Shown: in pieces, positions 37,507-44,974 of the stretch
Layout of the letters: each line of letters starts with the position of its first letter
How positions within the stretch are numbered: position 1 is the stretch's first letter
DNA from: an uncultured Saprospiraceae bacterium
Lineage (GTDB): Bacteria; Bacteroidota; Bacteroidia; Chitinophagales; Saprospiraceae
DNA: 64,000 bases
Assembly (NCBI GenBank): GCA_937973565.1
Contig: CALJKQ010000047.1
Coordinates: 1-64,000, forward strand
Reading direction: 5' to 3'
Notes under the pieces: model-generated
What the model saw: the letters and a program-made list of their open reading frames with translations, nothing else
Databases searched by the model: none
Told to the model about the DNA's origin: nothing
Made by a program: the position numbers and the translations under genes

Positions 37507-37776
37507 GCATGTCGTATATCGAGTCTCGCACGGCGCGTGTCGCAAGTCCCGTGTCGCGTCTCGGCTGTCGCAAGTCCCGTGTCGCATAACGCGTGTCGCG
37601 TCTCGGTCGCATAATGCAAGTCGCACAACGCAAGTCACACAACGCGTGTCGCACAACGTGTGTCGCATAACGCGTGTCGCGTCTCGCATAACGCATGTCG
37701 CGTCTCGCATATCGCGTCTCGCATATCGCGTGTCGCGTCTCGCATAACGCGTCTCGCATAACGCATGACGCATCTC
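37507..37776 (+). repeat. Degenerate heptanucleotide tandem array, island 1
   Basis: The segment parses into 38 consecutive 7-mers with one 4-nt slip at 37605-37608. The commonest units are GCGTGTC, GCGTCTC, GCATAAC, GCAAGTC, GCACAAC, CCGTGTC and GCATATC. Position 7 is C in all but one unit, and positions 1-2 are usually GC. Units are similar but not identical and their order is irregular. The array is GC-rich compared with its surroundings and starts close to the stop codon of the methyltransferase. Several frames on both strands are open only because the period-7 vocabulary lacks stops. No protein is encoded. Confidence 0.9.
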
Positions 37777-37854
37777 AATGCCAATAAAACAATGTAGGAT
37801 CCGGATAGCAGACCTCAGACAATTCAAAACTTGCTTTATAGCGACAATTGACTC

Positions 37855-37943
37855 TATAACAAAAGTTATATAAGATTTGTATAGATTTTATGTACTTTAA
37901 ATATTTGGACTATTGACAAAAACGGAACTATATATTATGTTTG
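37855..37943 (+). promoter_or_regulatory. Promoter and upstream inverted repeat of module copy 1
   Basis: The inverted repeat TATAAC-AAAA-GTTATA (37855-37870) is followed by a -33 TTG (37913-37915) and an exact -7 TATGTTTG (37936-37943), separated by 20 nt. The same elements with the same 20-nt spacing precede copy 2. The inverted repeat, about 43 nt upstream of the -33 box, is a candidate activator site. Confidence 0.65.
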
Positions 37944-37988
37944 TATCGAAAAATTTACGCAAGTAGATAACCCATAAATAGAACAAAC

Positions 37989-38096
37989 ATGGAGATACCA
38001 CCTGATCAATAGCAAGCCCAGCCAGGAAATGATCTTATTTACACCCAGACGATTATGATGGAGCCGGACAATCCATCGCTATTGTTAACTTATTAA
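37989..38096 (+). promoter_or_regulatory. 5' leader with two conserved micro-ORFs, copy 1
   Basis: The leader contains ATG-led micro-ORFs of 7 codons (37989-38012, MEIPPDQ) and 12 codons (38058-38096, MEPDNPSLLLTY; preceded by another ATG). The same two are found before copy 2 (MEKPPDY and MEPDNPSLFITN) with matching lengths and stops. The differences include a synonymous CCG/CCA change. They could be translated leader peptides or parts of a conserved RNA structure. Confidence 0.45.
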
Positions 38097-38105
38097 TTTT
38101 ACATT

Positions 38106-38945
38106 ATGGAAAAATTTAATTCACCCAAAGTAGGGGGGGGCAAAACATTAATTGGAGAAAATCCAAAAGAAATTTCAAAAAAATGGCTTAGGGGATTATT
38201 AATCATCCCCGGTGTTCCATTCCCCTTTTTACTGATGGCATTCCTGAGTTTTTATATCCTTTCCTGCAGCGATGCCGAACATGTTGATAACAGTCTAACG
38301 CCATTTGCCCAAACCCGGGAGTTGAGTGACGGGGCTTGTGACATACCATATCAGGAAGGATGTGACACGCTTACCATTGATACGTTTGTTACAATAGATA
38401 CCTGTGAAGTACCAGTAAGGTTTTTTAGAAAGATATGTCAAGGATTCGGTGGAGTTACATTTACATTTGGACATTTTGTAATTAATAACAACAGCCTTCA
38501 ATTAGATGATACCATTTATTGCAACAACCTGGATACATGGTCAACTTTGTGGGCAATGGGAAACAATACCGGAGCCGAGGCAGCTTGGGATAATTTCAGA
38601 AAGCAGGTGTCAATTGCTGTCGAAAAAATGGTCATACTCGATTATATATCCAAAAATTCAGGTAACTACGATTGTGAAAGTTCGAGTAGCGTAATCACAA
38701 TAGCCTCATCATTCATAGAAACCAACTGTAAAGCCATTTGTGGTGAGCAGGAAGAAGGAGTTTGGAATCTCAGAGATGTAGTTTGCGGTAATGGGTGTTG
38801 TGTAAGATTTACGGACTATTGTATAAGAAATGGGATGCTTGTCGTAAAAGCTACTCACATCGATTCTGCGCCTGGTTGTGAAACGGTGAGCAACGATTGT
38901 AGAGGAACCTTAGGCAATTGCCGCAACTCTTGCGCCGGCTTATAA
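38106..38945 (+). CDS. Cys-rich lipoprotein-like protein, module gene A1
   Basis: This 279-residue protein has no family I recognise. A 30-residue basic N-terminal segment precedes a hydrophobic helix (about 31-52) ending in the lipobox-like ILSC with Cys54, so it may be a lipoprotein with an unusually long n-region, or anchored by that helix. The exported part has 17 Cys in all, dense at the C-terminus (VVCGNGCCVRFTDYC and CRGTLGNCRNSC), suggesting disulfides. Codons 9-11 lie in a G8 tract (38133-38140), a possible slippage site. It is followed by gene B, which carries a T9SS sorting signal, so the two may work together at the cell surface. No enzymatic motif is visible. Confidence 0.7.
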   Translation: MEKFNSPKVGGGKTLIGENPKEISKKWLRGLLIIPGVPFPFLLMAFLSFYILSCSDAEHVDNSLTPFAQTRELSDGACDIPYQEGCDTLTIDTFVTIDTCEVPVRFFRKICQGFGGVTFTFGHFVINNNSLQLDDTIYCNNLDTWSTLWAMGNNTGAEAAWDNFRKQVSIAVEKMVILDYISKNSGNYDCESSSSVITIASSFIETNCKAICGEQEEGVWNLRDVVCGNGCCVRFTDYCIRNGMLVVKATHIDSAPGCETVSNDCRGTLGNCRNSCAGL

Positions 38946-38961
38946 TATGAATTCAAATCAT

Positions 38962-38989
38962 AGTGGGGCCATTTTTGGCCCTACTTTTC
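38962..38989 (+). terminator. A1-B1 intercistronic hairpin (attenuator-like)
   Basis: AGTGGGGCCA (38962-38971) pairs with TGGCCCTACT (38976-38985) over 10 bp with a TTTT loop, followed by TTTTC. It lies between the A1 stop and the B1 start. Copy 2 has an equivalent hairpin of different sequence at 41846-41870. It may reduce read-through from A to B, or stabilise the mRNA end. Confidence 0.55.
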
Positions 38990-39001
38990 AAATATAAAAT
39001 C

Positions 39002-40645
39002 ATGAATAAAATTATACAAATTGTCTTTATTTGGACAATCTTTATATTAGAAAGTCTCGCTCAGCAAAACTTACCTGTTGAACCTTTTGAGCAGGTTCGT
39101 TGGAAGAACTTATATCCAAAATGGCACGTTACAGAGTTTGATGAAGGCATGCTAAGTGATTCTTGTGATGGGTATAATTACTTTTTCAATTTGGCAAATG
39201 ATCCGGAAAGAATATATATAAATAATGAATATATTTTTGCATATTACTTAAGAGGCAAAAGAACTAGTCCATCCGGTCATTACATTGTTAAAAGAAATTT
39301 GGATACAGGAGAAAAGGTATGGAGTGTGAGAGAAGATCATACCATGACAGGTTGGAGAACCAATATAACAAGAGCCTTGTTTTTAGATGAAGACTCAAAT
39401 CTTATTCACATTGGATTAGTCCCTATCAGCACATATCCCAAAAGTCCATCCGGGTTTCAATTAGATCCACAGACACAGTTTTCGAAAAAAAAAATAGACA
39501 TAAACACAGGCAATACTATTTCATTCTATTTTCCTGACAATACAGATACTACAATTTCCATCTTACCTCAGGCAATATTCAAATATGGCCCTTACAACCA
39601 TTTATACAAAGAAGGTGACAATTACAGGTGCATATATCCGGTAAAATACAATGATAAGCTGGATTTTAAATTGGTTTCACAATTGGTAGATGGTGAAGGA
39701 AGAAGGGTTGGTACAACAGATTCTATACCCTTTTACGAGGGTCAGCGATTTGTTAATTTTACCCAAATAAATGAAGATACATTTTTGTACATTGAAACAT
39801 TTAAGTTATCAGATAGCATTGTTTTTAATTTTGTAGATAAAAATTTAAACACACTGAAATTAATCAGCATCAAGGAGAATTTCCCCATTAATGATATGTT
39901 GCTTTATTCTTACCAGCGAAATAAACTCATTTTCACGAGTTTTGATACCAAAACGAACCCTTTTGAGCCACCCATTAGCCATGTCATTTACGATTTGAAG
40001 GGGAATAAATTGCTAAATGCCAAAGTAAATTTAGATTATTTAGAATTGTATCCTACGCCATTGTTATATGGCAAAACGGATGAATTGTTTTTATTTTCAA
40101 GATACGCAAAAAAACTGGGAGTAGGAGATTGGGATTTTTCAATGAATATTTACAAACTGACCCAGGATACAATGACACTGATATCAGCTTTTAAGGTAGA
40201 CGATAAAGATAGATTTGTTTTTATGACATCAATTGATGAATTGCCGGATGGAGATATCTTAGTGGGTATTGAGGAAGACAATATGATTTATAAAAATGGC
40301 AATTATCAACATGACGGAAACGCTCGCGCTATGAGTACCATGCGCGTGAGTCCTGAAGCCCTGGGCTTGATTCCTGTATCTACCCACACAGCATTTTCAA
40401 TTGACCAACTTAACCTTTACCCCAACCCCAGCAGTGGATCCGTTCGCATTGTCTTTCCCAATGGCATCAATGAAGGTAAGCTTGATATTTACAATGCATC
40501 GGGCACCTTGGTAATGAGCCGCGATTTTGATAAACATCTATCCAACTTCTTTGAATTTGAAGACCTACCGTCTGGTATTTATATGATCAAAGCCATTGAC
40601 AAAGCAGGAAAGTCGGTAGTGGGGAAATTGGTGGTGGTGGAATAA
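39002..40645 (+). CDS. T9SS-sorted protein of unknown function, module gene B1
   Basis: The 547-residue exported protein has a signal peptide (1-20, ESLAQ), a central region of about 450 residues with many short beta strands (KRNLDTGEKVWSVREDHT, WDFSMNIYKL, IDELPDGDILVGIEED) that looks propeller-like, and a T9SS type A sorting domain at about 470-547 (LNLYPNPSSGSVRIVFP, DLPSGIYMIKAID, VVGKLVVVE). No known family is recognised. It is preceded by A1 and its hairpin and followed by a 12-bp inverted repeat. The in-frame start 39 nt upstream (38963) would cover the hairpin, so ATG 39002 is used. It is about 85-90% identical in protein sequence to B2 by eye. Confidence 0.8.
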   Translation: MNKIIQIVFIWTIFILESLAQQNLPVEPFEQVRWKNLYPKWHVTEFDEGMLSDSCDGYNYFFNLANDPERIYINNEYIFAYYLRGKRTSPSGHYIVKRNLDTGEKVWSVREDHTMTGWRTNITRALFLDEDSNLIHIGLVPISTYPKSPSGFQLDPQTQFSKKKIDINTGNTISFYFPDNTDTTISILPQAIFKYGPYNHLYKEGDNYRCIYPVKYNDKLDFKLVSQLVDGEGRRVGTTDSIPFYEGQRFVNFTQINEDTFLYIETFKLSDSIVFNFVDKNLNTLKLISIKENFPINDMLLYSYQRNKLIFTSFDTKTNPFEPPISHVIYDLKGNKLLNAKVNLDYLELYPTPLLYGKTDELFLFSRYAKKLGVGDWDFSMNIYKLTQDTMTLISAFKVDDKDRFVFMTSIDELPDGDILVGIEEDNMIYKNGNYQHDGNARAMSTMRVSPEALGLIPVSTHTAFSIDQLNLYPNPSSGSVRIVFPNGINEGKLDIYNASGTLVMSRDFDKHLSNFFEFEDLPSGIYMIKAIDKAGKSVVGKLVVVE

Positions 40646-40652
40646 ATATTTG

Positions 40653-40690
40653 ATCATGTAGGTGCACAATATCTTGCACACCTACATGAT
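40653..40690 (+). terminator. Strong hairpin after B1
   Basis: A perfect 12-bp inverted repeat (40653-40664 with 40679-40690) lies 7 nt after the B1 stop. It has no U-tract, so it may be a mRNA-stabilising or protein-binding structure rather than an intrinsic terminator. No counterpart follows B2. Confidence 0.45.
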
Positions 40691-40738
40691 TAAATTCTTG
40701 CACACATACAATCAATATTTTTTGCCACAACGAAAAAA

Positions 40739-40824
40739 TATAACAAAAGTTATACGTATTTATACTTGTTTATGTTAATTTATATCGGGGTTATTGCGAA
40801 AAACAAAATTAAATATTAAGTTTG
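40739..40824 (+). promoter_or_regulatory. Promoter and inverted repeat of module copy 2
   Basis: The inverted repeat TATAAC-AAAA-GTTATA (40739-40754), -33 TTG (40794-40796) and -7 TAAGTTTG (40817-40824) repeat the layout of copy 1, again with 20 nt between the boxes. The sequence between these motifs is largely diverged, which supports them as functional sites. Confidence 0.65.
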
Positions 40825-40868
40825 TTTTGAAAAATTGACATTGTTTAAAAACCCCTAAATAAGCTATC

Positions 40869-40978
40869 ATGGAAAAACCACCTGACTATTAAAAAGCTCA
40901 AGCTAACAAATTGATCGTATTTACACCCAAACGGTTATGATGGAGCCAGACAATCCATCGCTATTTATAACAAATTAA
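40869..40978 (+). promoter_or_regulatory. 5' leader with two micro-ORFs, copy 2
   Basis: The micro-ORFs are at 40869-40892 (7 codons) and 40940-40978 (12 codons), matching those of copy 1 in length and position. See the copy 1 entry for the sequences. Confidence 0.45.
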
Positions 40979-40988
40979 TTTTTACGAA

Positions 40989-41827
40989 ATGAAAATTTTT
41001 AATTCACCCAAAGTAGGGGGGGGCAAAACATTAATTGGAGAAAATATAAAAGAAATTTCAAAAAAATGGCTTAGGGGATTATTAATCATCCCCGGTGTTC
41101 CATTCCCCTTTTTACTGATGGCATTCCTGAGTTTTTATATCCTTTCCTGCAGCGATGCCGAACATGCGGATAGCAGTTTATCGCAATTTGCCAAACCAGA
41201 GAGTTGAGTGATGGGGCATGCGATATACCATATCAACAAGGATGTGATACCATGACCATTGACACTGTTATTACCATAGATACCTGTGATGTACCGGTCA
41301 GGTTCTTTAGAAAGATATGTACCACTCCATCGGGTGTATCTTTTACATTTGGCAATTTTGTCATCAATAACAACAGCCTTCAATTAGATGATACCACTTA
41401 TTGTAACAACCTGGATACATGGTCTGCGCTGTGGGCCATGGGAAACAATGCTGCGGCCGAAGCTGCCTGGGATAATTTTAGAAAACAAGTTTCCATTGCA
41501 GTGGAAAACTTGGTAATCCTGGATTACATTTCAAAACATTCAGATAATTATGATTGTGAGAGTTCCATTGGTGTGGTCACAATTGCTTCTTCGTTTATAG
41601 ATACTGAATGTAAGGCAATTTGTGGAGAACAGGAAGAAGGAGTGTGGAATCTCAGAGATGTTGTCTGTGGCAATGGATGTTGTGTTAGATTTACAGATTA
41701 TTGTATGAGAGATGGGAAATTAGTTGTAAAGGCAACAAGAACTGAATCTGCACCCGGATGCGAGACGGTAAGCAATGACTGCAGAGGCACTCTAGGAAAT
41801 TGTCGAAATTCTTGTGCAGGTTTATGA
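40989..41827 (+). pseudogene. Frameshifted copy of Cys-rich protein, module gene A2
   Basis: Aligned with A1, this gene is 839 nt against 840 nt. A single base is missing near 41191-41193 (GCC where A1 has GCCC), so the frame stops at TGA 41205-41207 after 72 codons. The remaining 207 codons continue in another frame from 41204, keep the same Cys pattern, and show mostly conservative changes. The decay is therefore recent, or this is a sequencing error or a switchable locus. The first 172 nt are 99% identical to A1 and carry the same G8 tract (41016-41023). The missing base is not in the G8 tract. Confidence 0.8.
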
Positions 41828-41845
41828 TTAATATTTAACATCTTC

Positions 41846-41874
41846 GAGGGTGCCTGGTTCAGGTGTCCTCTTTC
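41846..41874 (+). terminator. A2-B2 intercistronic hairpin
   Basis: GAGGGTGCCTG (41846-41856) pairs with CAGGTGTCCTC (41860-41870) in an 11-bp stem with three G-U pairs, loop GTT, then TTTC. It is in the same place as the A1-B1 hairpin but has an unrelated sequence. Confidence 0.5.
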
Positions 41875-41886
41875 AAAAATAAAACC

Positions 41887-43530
41887 ATGAAAAAATTTGT
41901 TTACACAATCTGCCTAGTTGTATTTTACAATTTACAAATAGTGGCACAATTGAATTTACCGGTAGAACCCTTTGAACAAGTACGTTGGAAAAACTTGAAT
42001 CCAAAATGGCACGTTACAGAATATGATGAGGGTATGCTAAGTGATTCTTGCGATGGGTACAATTATTTTTTTAACTTGGATAATGACCCAAAAAGAGTAT
42101 ATATAGACAATAGTTATATATTTGCATATTATTTAAGAGGCAAAAGAACCAGTCCTTCCGGCCATTACATTGTTAAAAGAAATTTGGAAACTGGAGAAAA
42201 ATTATGGAGTGTGAGGGAAGATCACACCATGACAGGATGGAGAACCAATATAACAAGAGCCTTGTTTTTGGATGAAAACTCAAATCTTATCCACATTGGC
42301 TTGGTCCCTGTAAGCACATATCCAAAGGGTCCTTCAGGTTACCAATTAGATCAAAAAACACAACTATCGAAAAAAATAATCGATACAAGAACAGGCCATA
42401 CTATTTCATCTTTTTTTCCTGACAATACAGATTCAACTATTTCTATTATGCCTCAGGCGGTTTTTAAATATGGTCCCTACAATCATTTGTATAGAGAAGG
42501 GGAAAACTATCGATGTTTCTATCCGGTAAAATATTATGACAACAATGATTTTAAACTGGTATCTCAATTGGTAGATGGTGAAGGTAGGCGAGTTGGAAAA
42601 ACAGATTCAATACCCTATTATGCGGGACAGCGATTTGTAAATTTCACCAGGATTAGTGAAGATACCTTCCTATACATTGAATCATTTAAGTTTTCAGATA
42701 GCATCGTGTTTAATTTTGTAGATAAAAATTTAAATACACTGAAACTACTCAGCGTAAAGGAGAATTTTCCCATTAACGATATGTTGCTCAATTCATACCA
42801 ACGAAATAAGTTAATATTTACAAGTTTTGACACAAAAACGGATCCATTTGAGCCGCCCATTAGCCAAGTCATATACGACTTGGATGGAAATAGATTGTTA
42901 AATACAAAAGTAAATTTAGAATATTTGGAATTTTACCCCAAGCCCTTGATTTATGGCAAAACTAAAGAATTGTTTTTATTTACAAGATATGCAAAAAAAC
43001 TGGGAGTTGGTGATTGGGATTTTTCTTTGAATATTTACAAACTTATGCAGGATACAATGACGCTGATATCTGCATTTAAGTTTGACGATAAAGATAGATT
43101 TGTTTTTGTCTCTTCAATTGATGAATTGCCCGATGGCGATATATTGATAGGTTTTGAGGAAGACAATATGATTTATAAAAATGGCAATTATCAACATGAC
43201 GGCAACGCACGCGCTATGAGCACCATGCGGGTGAGTCCTGAAGCCTTGGGCTTGATTCCTGTATCTACCCACACAGCATTTTCAATTGACCAGCTCAATC
43301 TTTATCCCAACCCCAGCAGTGGATCCGTTCGCATCATATTTCCCAATGGCATCAATGAAGGTAAGCTGCATATTTACAATGCCTCAGGCACCTTGGTAAT
43401 GAGCAGTGATTTTGACAAACATCTATCCAATTTCTTTGAATTTGAAGACTTGCCTTCAGGTATGTACATGATCAAAGCCATTGACAAAACAGGTAAGTCG
43501 GTGGTGGGCAAATGGGTGGTGGCTAGGTAG
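41887..43530 (+). CDS. T9SS-sorted protein of unknown function, module gene B2
   Basis: The 547-residue paralogue of B1 has the same length, signal peptide (1-20, QIVAQ), central beta-rich region and T9SS type A sorting domain (LNLYPNPSSGSVRIIFP, VVGKWVVAR). It is intact although its A partner is frameshifted. Substitutions are spread along the central region, while segments such as YYLRGKRTSPSGHYIVKRN and REDHTMTGWRTNITRALFL are unchanged and are likely structural or functional cores. The island 2 element begins 12 nt after the stop, so the right edge of the duplication coincides with repeat-island DNA. Confidence 0.8.
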   Translation: MKKFVYTICLVVFYNLQIVAQLNLPVEPFEQVRWKNLNPKWHVTEYDEGMLSDSCDGYNYFFNLDNDPKRVYIDNSYIFAYYLRGKRTSPSGHYIVKRNLETGEKLWSVREDHTMTGWRTNITRALFLDENSNLIHIGLVPVSTYPKGPSGYQLDQKTQLSKKIIDTRTGHTISSFFPDNTDSTISIMPQAVFKYGPYNHLYREGENYRCFYPVKYYDNNDFKLVSQLVDGEGRRVGKTDSIPYYAGQRFVNFTRISEDTFLYIESFKFSDSIVFNFVDKNLNTLKLLSVKENFPINDMLLNSYQRNKLIFTSFDTKTDPFEPPISQVIYDLDGNRLLNTKVNLEYLEFYPKPLIYGKTKELFLFTRYAKKLGVGDWDFSLNIYKLMQDTMTLISAFKFDDKDRFVFVSSIDELPDGDILIGFEEDNMIYKNGNYQHDGNARAMSTMRVSPEALGLIPVSTHTAFSIDQLNLYPNPSSGSVRIIFPNGINEGKLHIYNASGTLVMSSDFDKHLSNFFEFEDLPSGMYMIKAIDKTGKSVVGKWVVAR

Positions 43531-43611
43531 GTTGGCAAGACGCCCTTCGACAGGCTCAGGGCTCATATTGATATAAATACATCTCGCAACACGCGTGTCG
43601 CATTTTTATAT

Positions 43612-43799
43612 GAGAAAGGAAATCAATGATTTCCGTGTTTGAACGATGGGGAGCTCCGCCGATCCACTTCTCTGAAATGGATTTCTCGTTGCTGCTCGCA
43701 GTTCTCCGAGAGAAAGGAAATCTATGATTTTCGTATTCGAACGATGGTGAGCCTTGTCGAACCACTTCGCCGCAATGGATTTCTCGTTGCTGCTCGCAG
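43612..43799 (+). repeat. Two direct copies of a 90-nt sequence
   Basis: Copies at 43612-43701 and 43710-43799 have a 98-nt period. Both begin GAGAAAGGAAATC and end ATGGATTTCTCGTTGCTGC followed by TCGCAG. They diverge mainly in the middle. Confidence 0.8.
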
Positions 43800-43818
43800 C
43801 GCTCGCAGTTCCTTCGCT

Positions 43819-43857
43819 AAATTAAACTGTCGTTTAATTTTTTCGACTGCGTCGAAA
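43819..43857 (+). repeat. Two adjacent perfect hairpins
   Basis: AAATTAAAC/GTTTAATTT (43819-43827 with 43832-43840, loop TGTC) is immediately followed by TTTCGAC/GTCGAAA (43841-43847 with 43851-43857, loop TGC). Confidence 0.75.
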
Positions 43858-43973
43858 TCGCTCAGTCACATGTCGCATAACGCATGTAGAAAAATACCGC
43901 TCAAAGGACAGCGGTTGCCGGAAAGCGGTCGACGGACAGCGGTTGCCGGTTGCTCCGTTGCCGGTCACATCGG

Positions 43974-44966
43974 TCATTCATTAATCATCGCCCAAATCTT
44001 GTCCTTGAGGGCATCCAGGCCATATCCGGAAACACCGGAAATAAAAAGATAGGGCATGGGCACATCAATTTCTTCCGACATTTGGTTGATCATAATTTCA
44101 TCCAACATATCTGCTTTGGAGATGGCCAGTAGCATTTTTTTATCTAATAATTCGGGATTGTAGAGGCGCAGCTCGTTGATCAAAACCTGTACATCCTTAT
44201 TGATGTCATCACTTTCCGCGGAAACCACAAAAAGGAGGACGGAGTTGCGCTCAATGTGCCTGAGAAATCGAATGCCGAGTCCTTTGCCGAGGTGGGCGTC
44301 TTCTATGATTCCCGGTAGATCGGCCATCACAAAAGATCGCATATCGCGGTACTTTACCAGTCCCAGTTGGGGCACCAGTGTGGTGAAGGCATAATTGGCA
44401 ATTTCCGGCTTGGCTGCCGTAATGGAAGACAACAGCGTGGACTTGCCTGCGTTGGGGAAGCCCACCAAACCTACATCGGCCAGTAATTTGAGCTCCAGAA
44501 TTTTCCATTCCATCTTTCCGGGTTCTCCGGGCTGCGCATATCGCGGTGTTTGATTGGTGGCGGATTTGAAATGTTCATTGCCCAGGCCTCCCCTACCACC
44601 CTGCACGAGGATGCGGGTTTCGCCATCTTTTTCAATTTCAAAATGGACTTCTCCGGTTTCAGCATCTTTGGCTACGGTGCCCAGCGGCACTTCCAGAATC
44701 ATGTCTTCTCCACTGGCTCCGGTGCTTCTCGAAGAGCCTCCGCTACCCCCGTCTCCGGCAATAACGTGCTTCTTGAATTTCAATGGGAGTAAGGTCCACA
44801 TCTGAGCATTGCCCCTGACCAGGATGTTGCCCCCACGACCTCCGTCGCCCCCGTCAGGGCCGCCTTTGGGTGTCATTTTGTCGCGGTGAAAATGCGCAGA
44901 ACCGGCTCCTCCGTGTCCGCTACGGCAACAAATTTTTACGTAATCTATGAAGTTTTGCTCAGCCAT
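43974..44966 (-). CDS. obgE: Obg GTPase
   Basis: The 330-residue essential GTPase is associated with the 50S subunit. The glycine-rich Obg fold is at 1-158 ([20 protein letters not shown]), followed by the G domain: G1 GFPNAGKST (169-177), switch [18 protein letters not shown] (G3) and SKAD (G4). The C-terminal Obg extension is short, as usual in Bacteroidota. It is 8 nt downstream of adk on the same strand, a common Bacteroidota pairing, so the two are cotranscribed. The stop codon abuts repeat island 2. Confidence 0.96.
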   Translation of the reverse strand: MAEQNFIDYVKICCRSGHGGAGSAHFHRDKMTPKGGPDGGDGGRGGNILVRGNAQMWTLLPLKFKKHVIAGDGGSGGSSRSTGASGEDMILEVPLGTVAKDAETGEVHFEIEKDGETRILVQGGRGGLGNEHFKSATNQTPRYAQPGEPGKMEWKILELKLLADVGLVGFPNAGKSTLLSSITAAKPEIANYAFTTLVPQLGLVKYRDMRSFVMADLPGIIEDAHLGKGLGIRFLRHIERNSVLLFVVSAESDDINKDVQVLINELRLYNPELLDKKMLLAISKADMLDEIMINQMSEEIDVPMPYLFISGVSGYGLDALKDKIWAMINE

Positions 44967-44974
44967 ATACGCGA

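Larger units (their letters stand above)
37855..40645 (+). repeat. Tandem duplication of the A-B module, copy 1
   Basis: Copy 1 (37855-40645) and copy 2 (40739-43530) are direct repeats of about 2.79 kb with the same order: inverted repeat, promoter, two micro-ORFs, gene A, hairpin, gene B. Both B genes encode 547 residues. Distances from the inverted repeat to the A start are 251 and 250 nt. Divergence is uneven: 99% identity over the first ~170 nt of A, roughly 75-80% just after, and about 90% over the sorting domain of B. Confidence 0.9.
43531..43973 (+). repeat. Intergenic repeat island 2
   Basis: From left to right: the 23-nt GCCCTTCGACAGG element (43542-43564); ATAAATAC with a few heptads (43579-43600); a 98-nt-period direct repeat; two hairpins; heptads ACATGTC, GCATAAC and GCATGTA (43868-43888); then GAAAAA and a CGG-ending heptad run (ACAGCGG, TTGCCGG, AAAGCGG, TCGACGG, ACAGCGG, TTGCCGG) up to about 43965. 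It lies between convergent B2 and obgE, ending at the obgE stop codon. No coding potential is seen. Confidence 0.85.

Noticed and set aside
37507..37776. CRISPR array
   Set aside because: Units are only 7 nt and adjacent, with no spacers and no cas genes.
37275..37827. Four overlapping open frames on both strands across island 1 (101-117 aa)
   Set aside because: They read an Arg/Ala/Cys/His-rich 7-residue pattern caused by the heptanucleotide repeat, which simply lacks stop codons. No start context or homology.
41185..41210. Programmed frameshift in A2
   Set aside because: The intact copy A1 needs none and no slippery heptamer is seen at the site.
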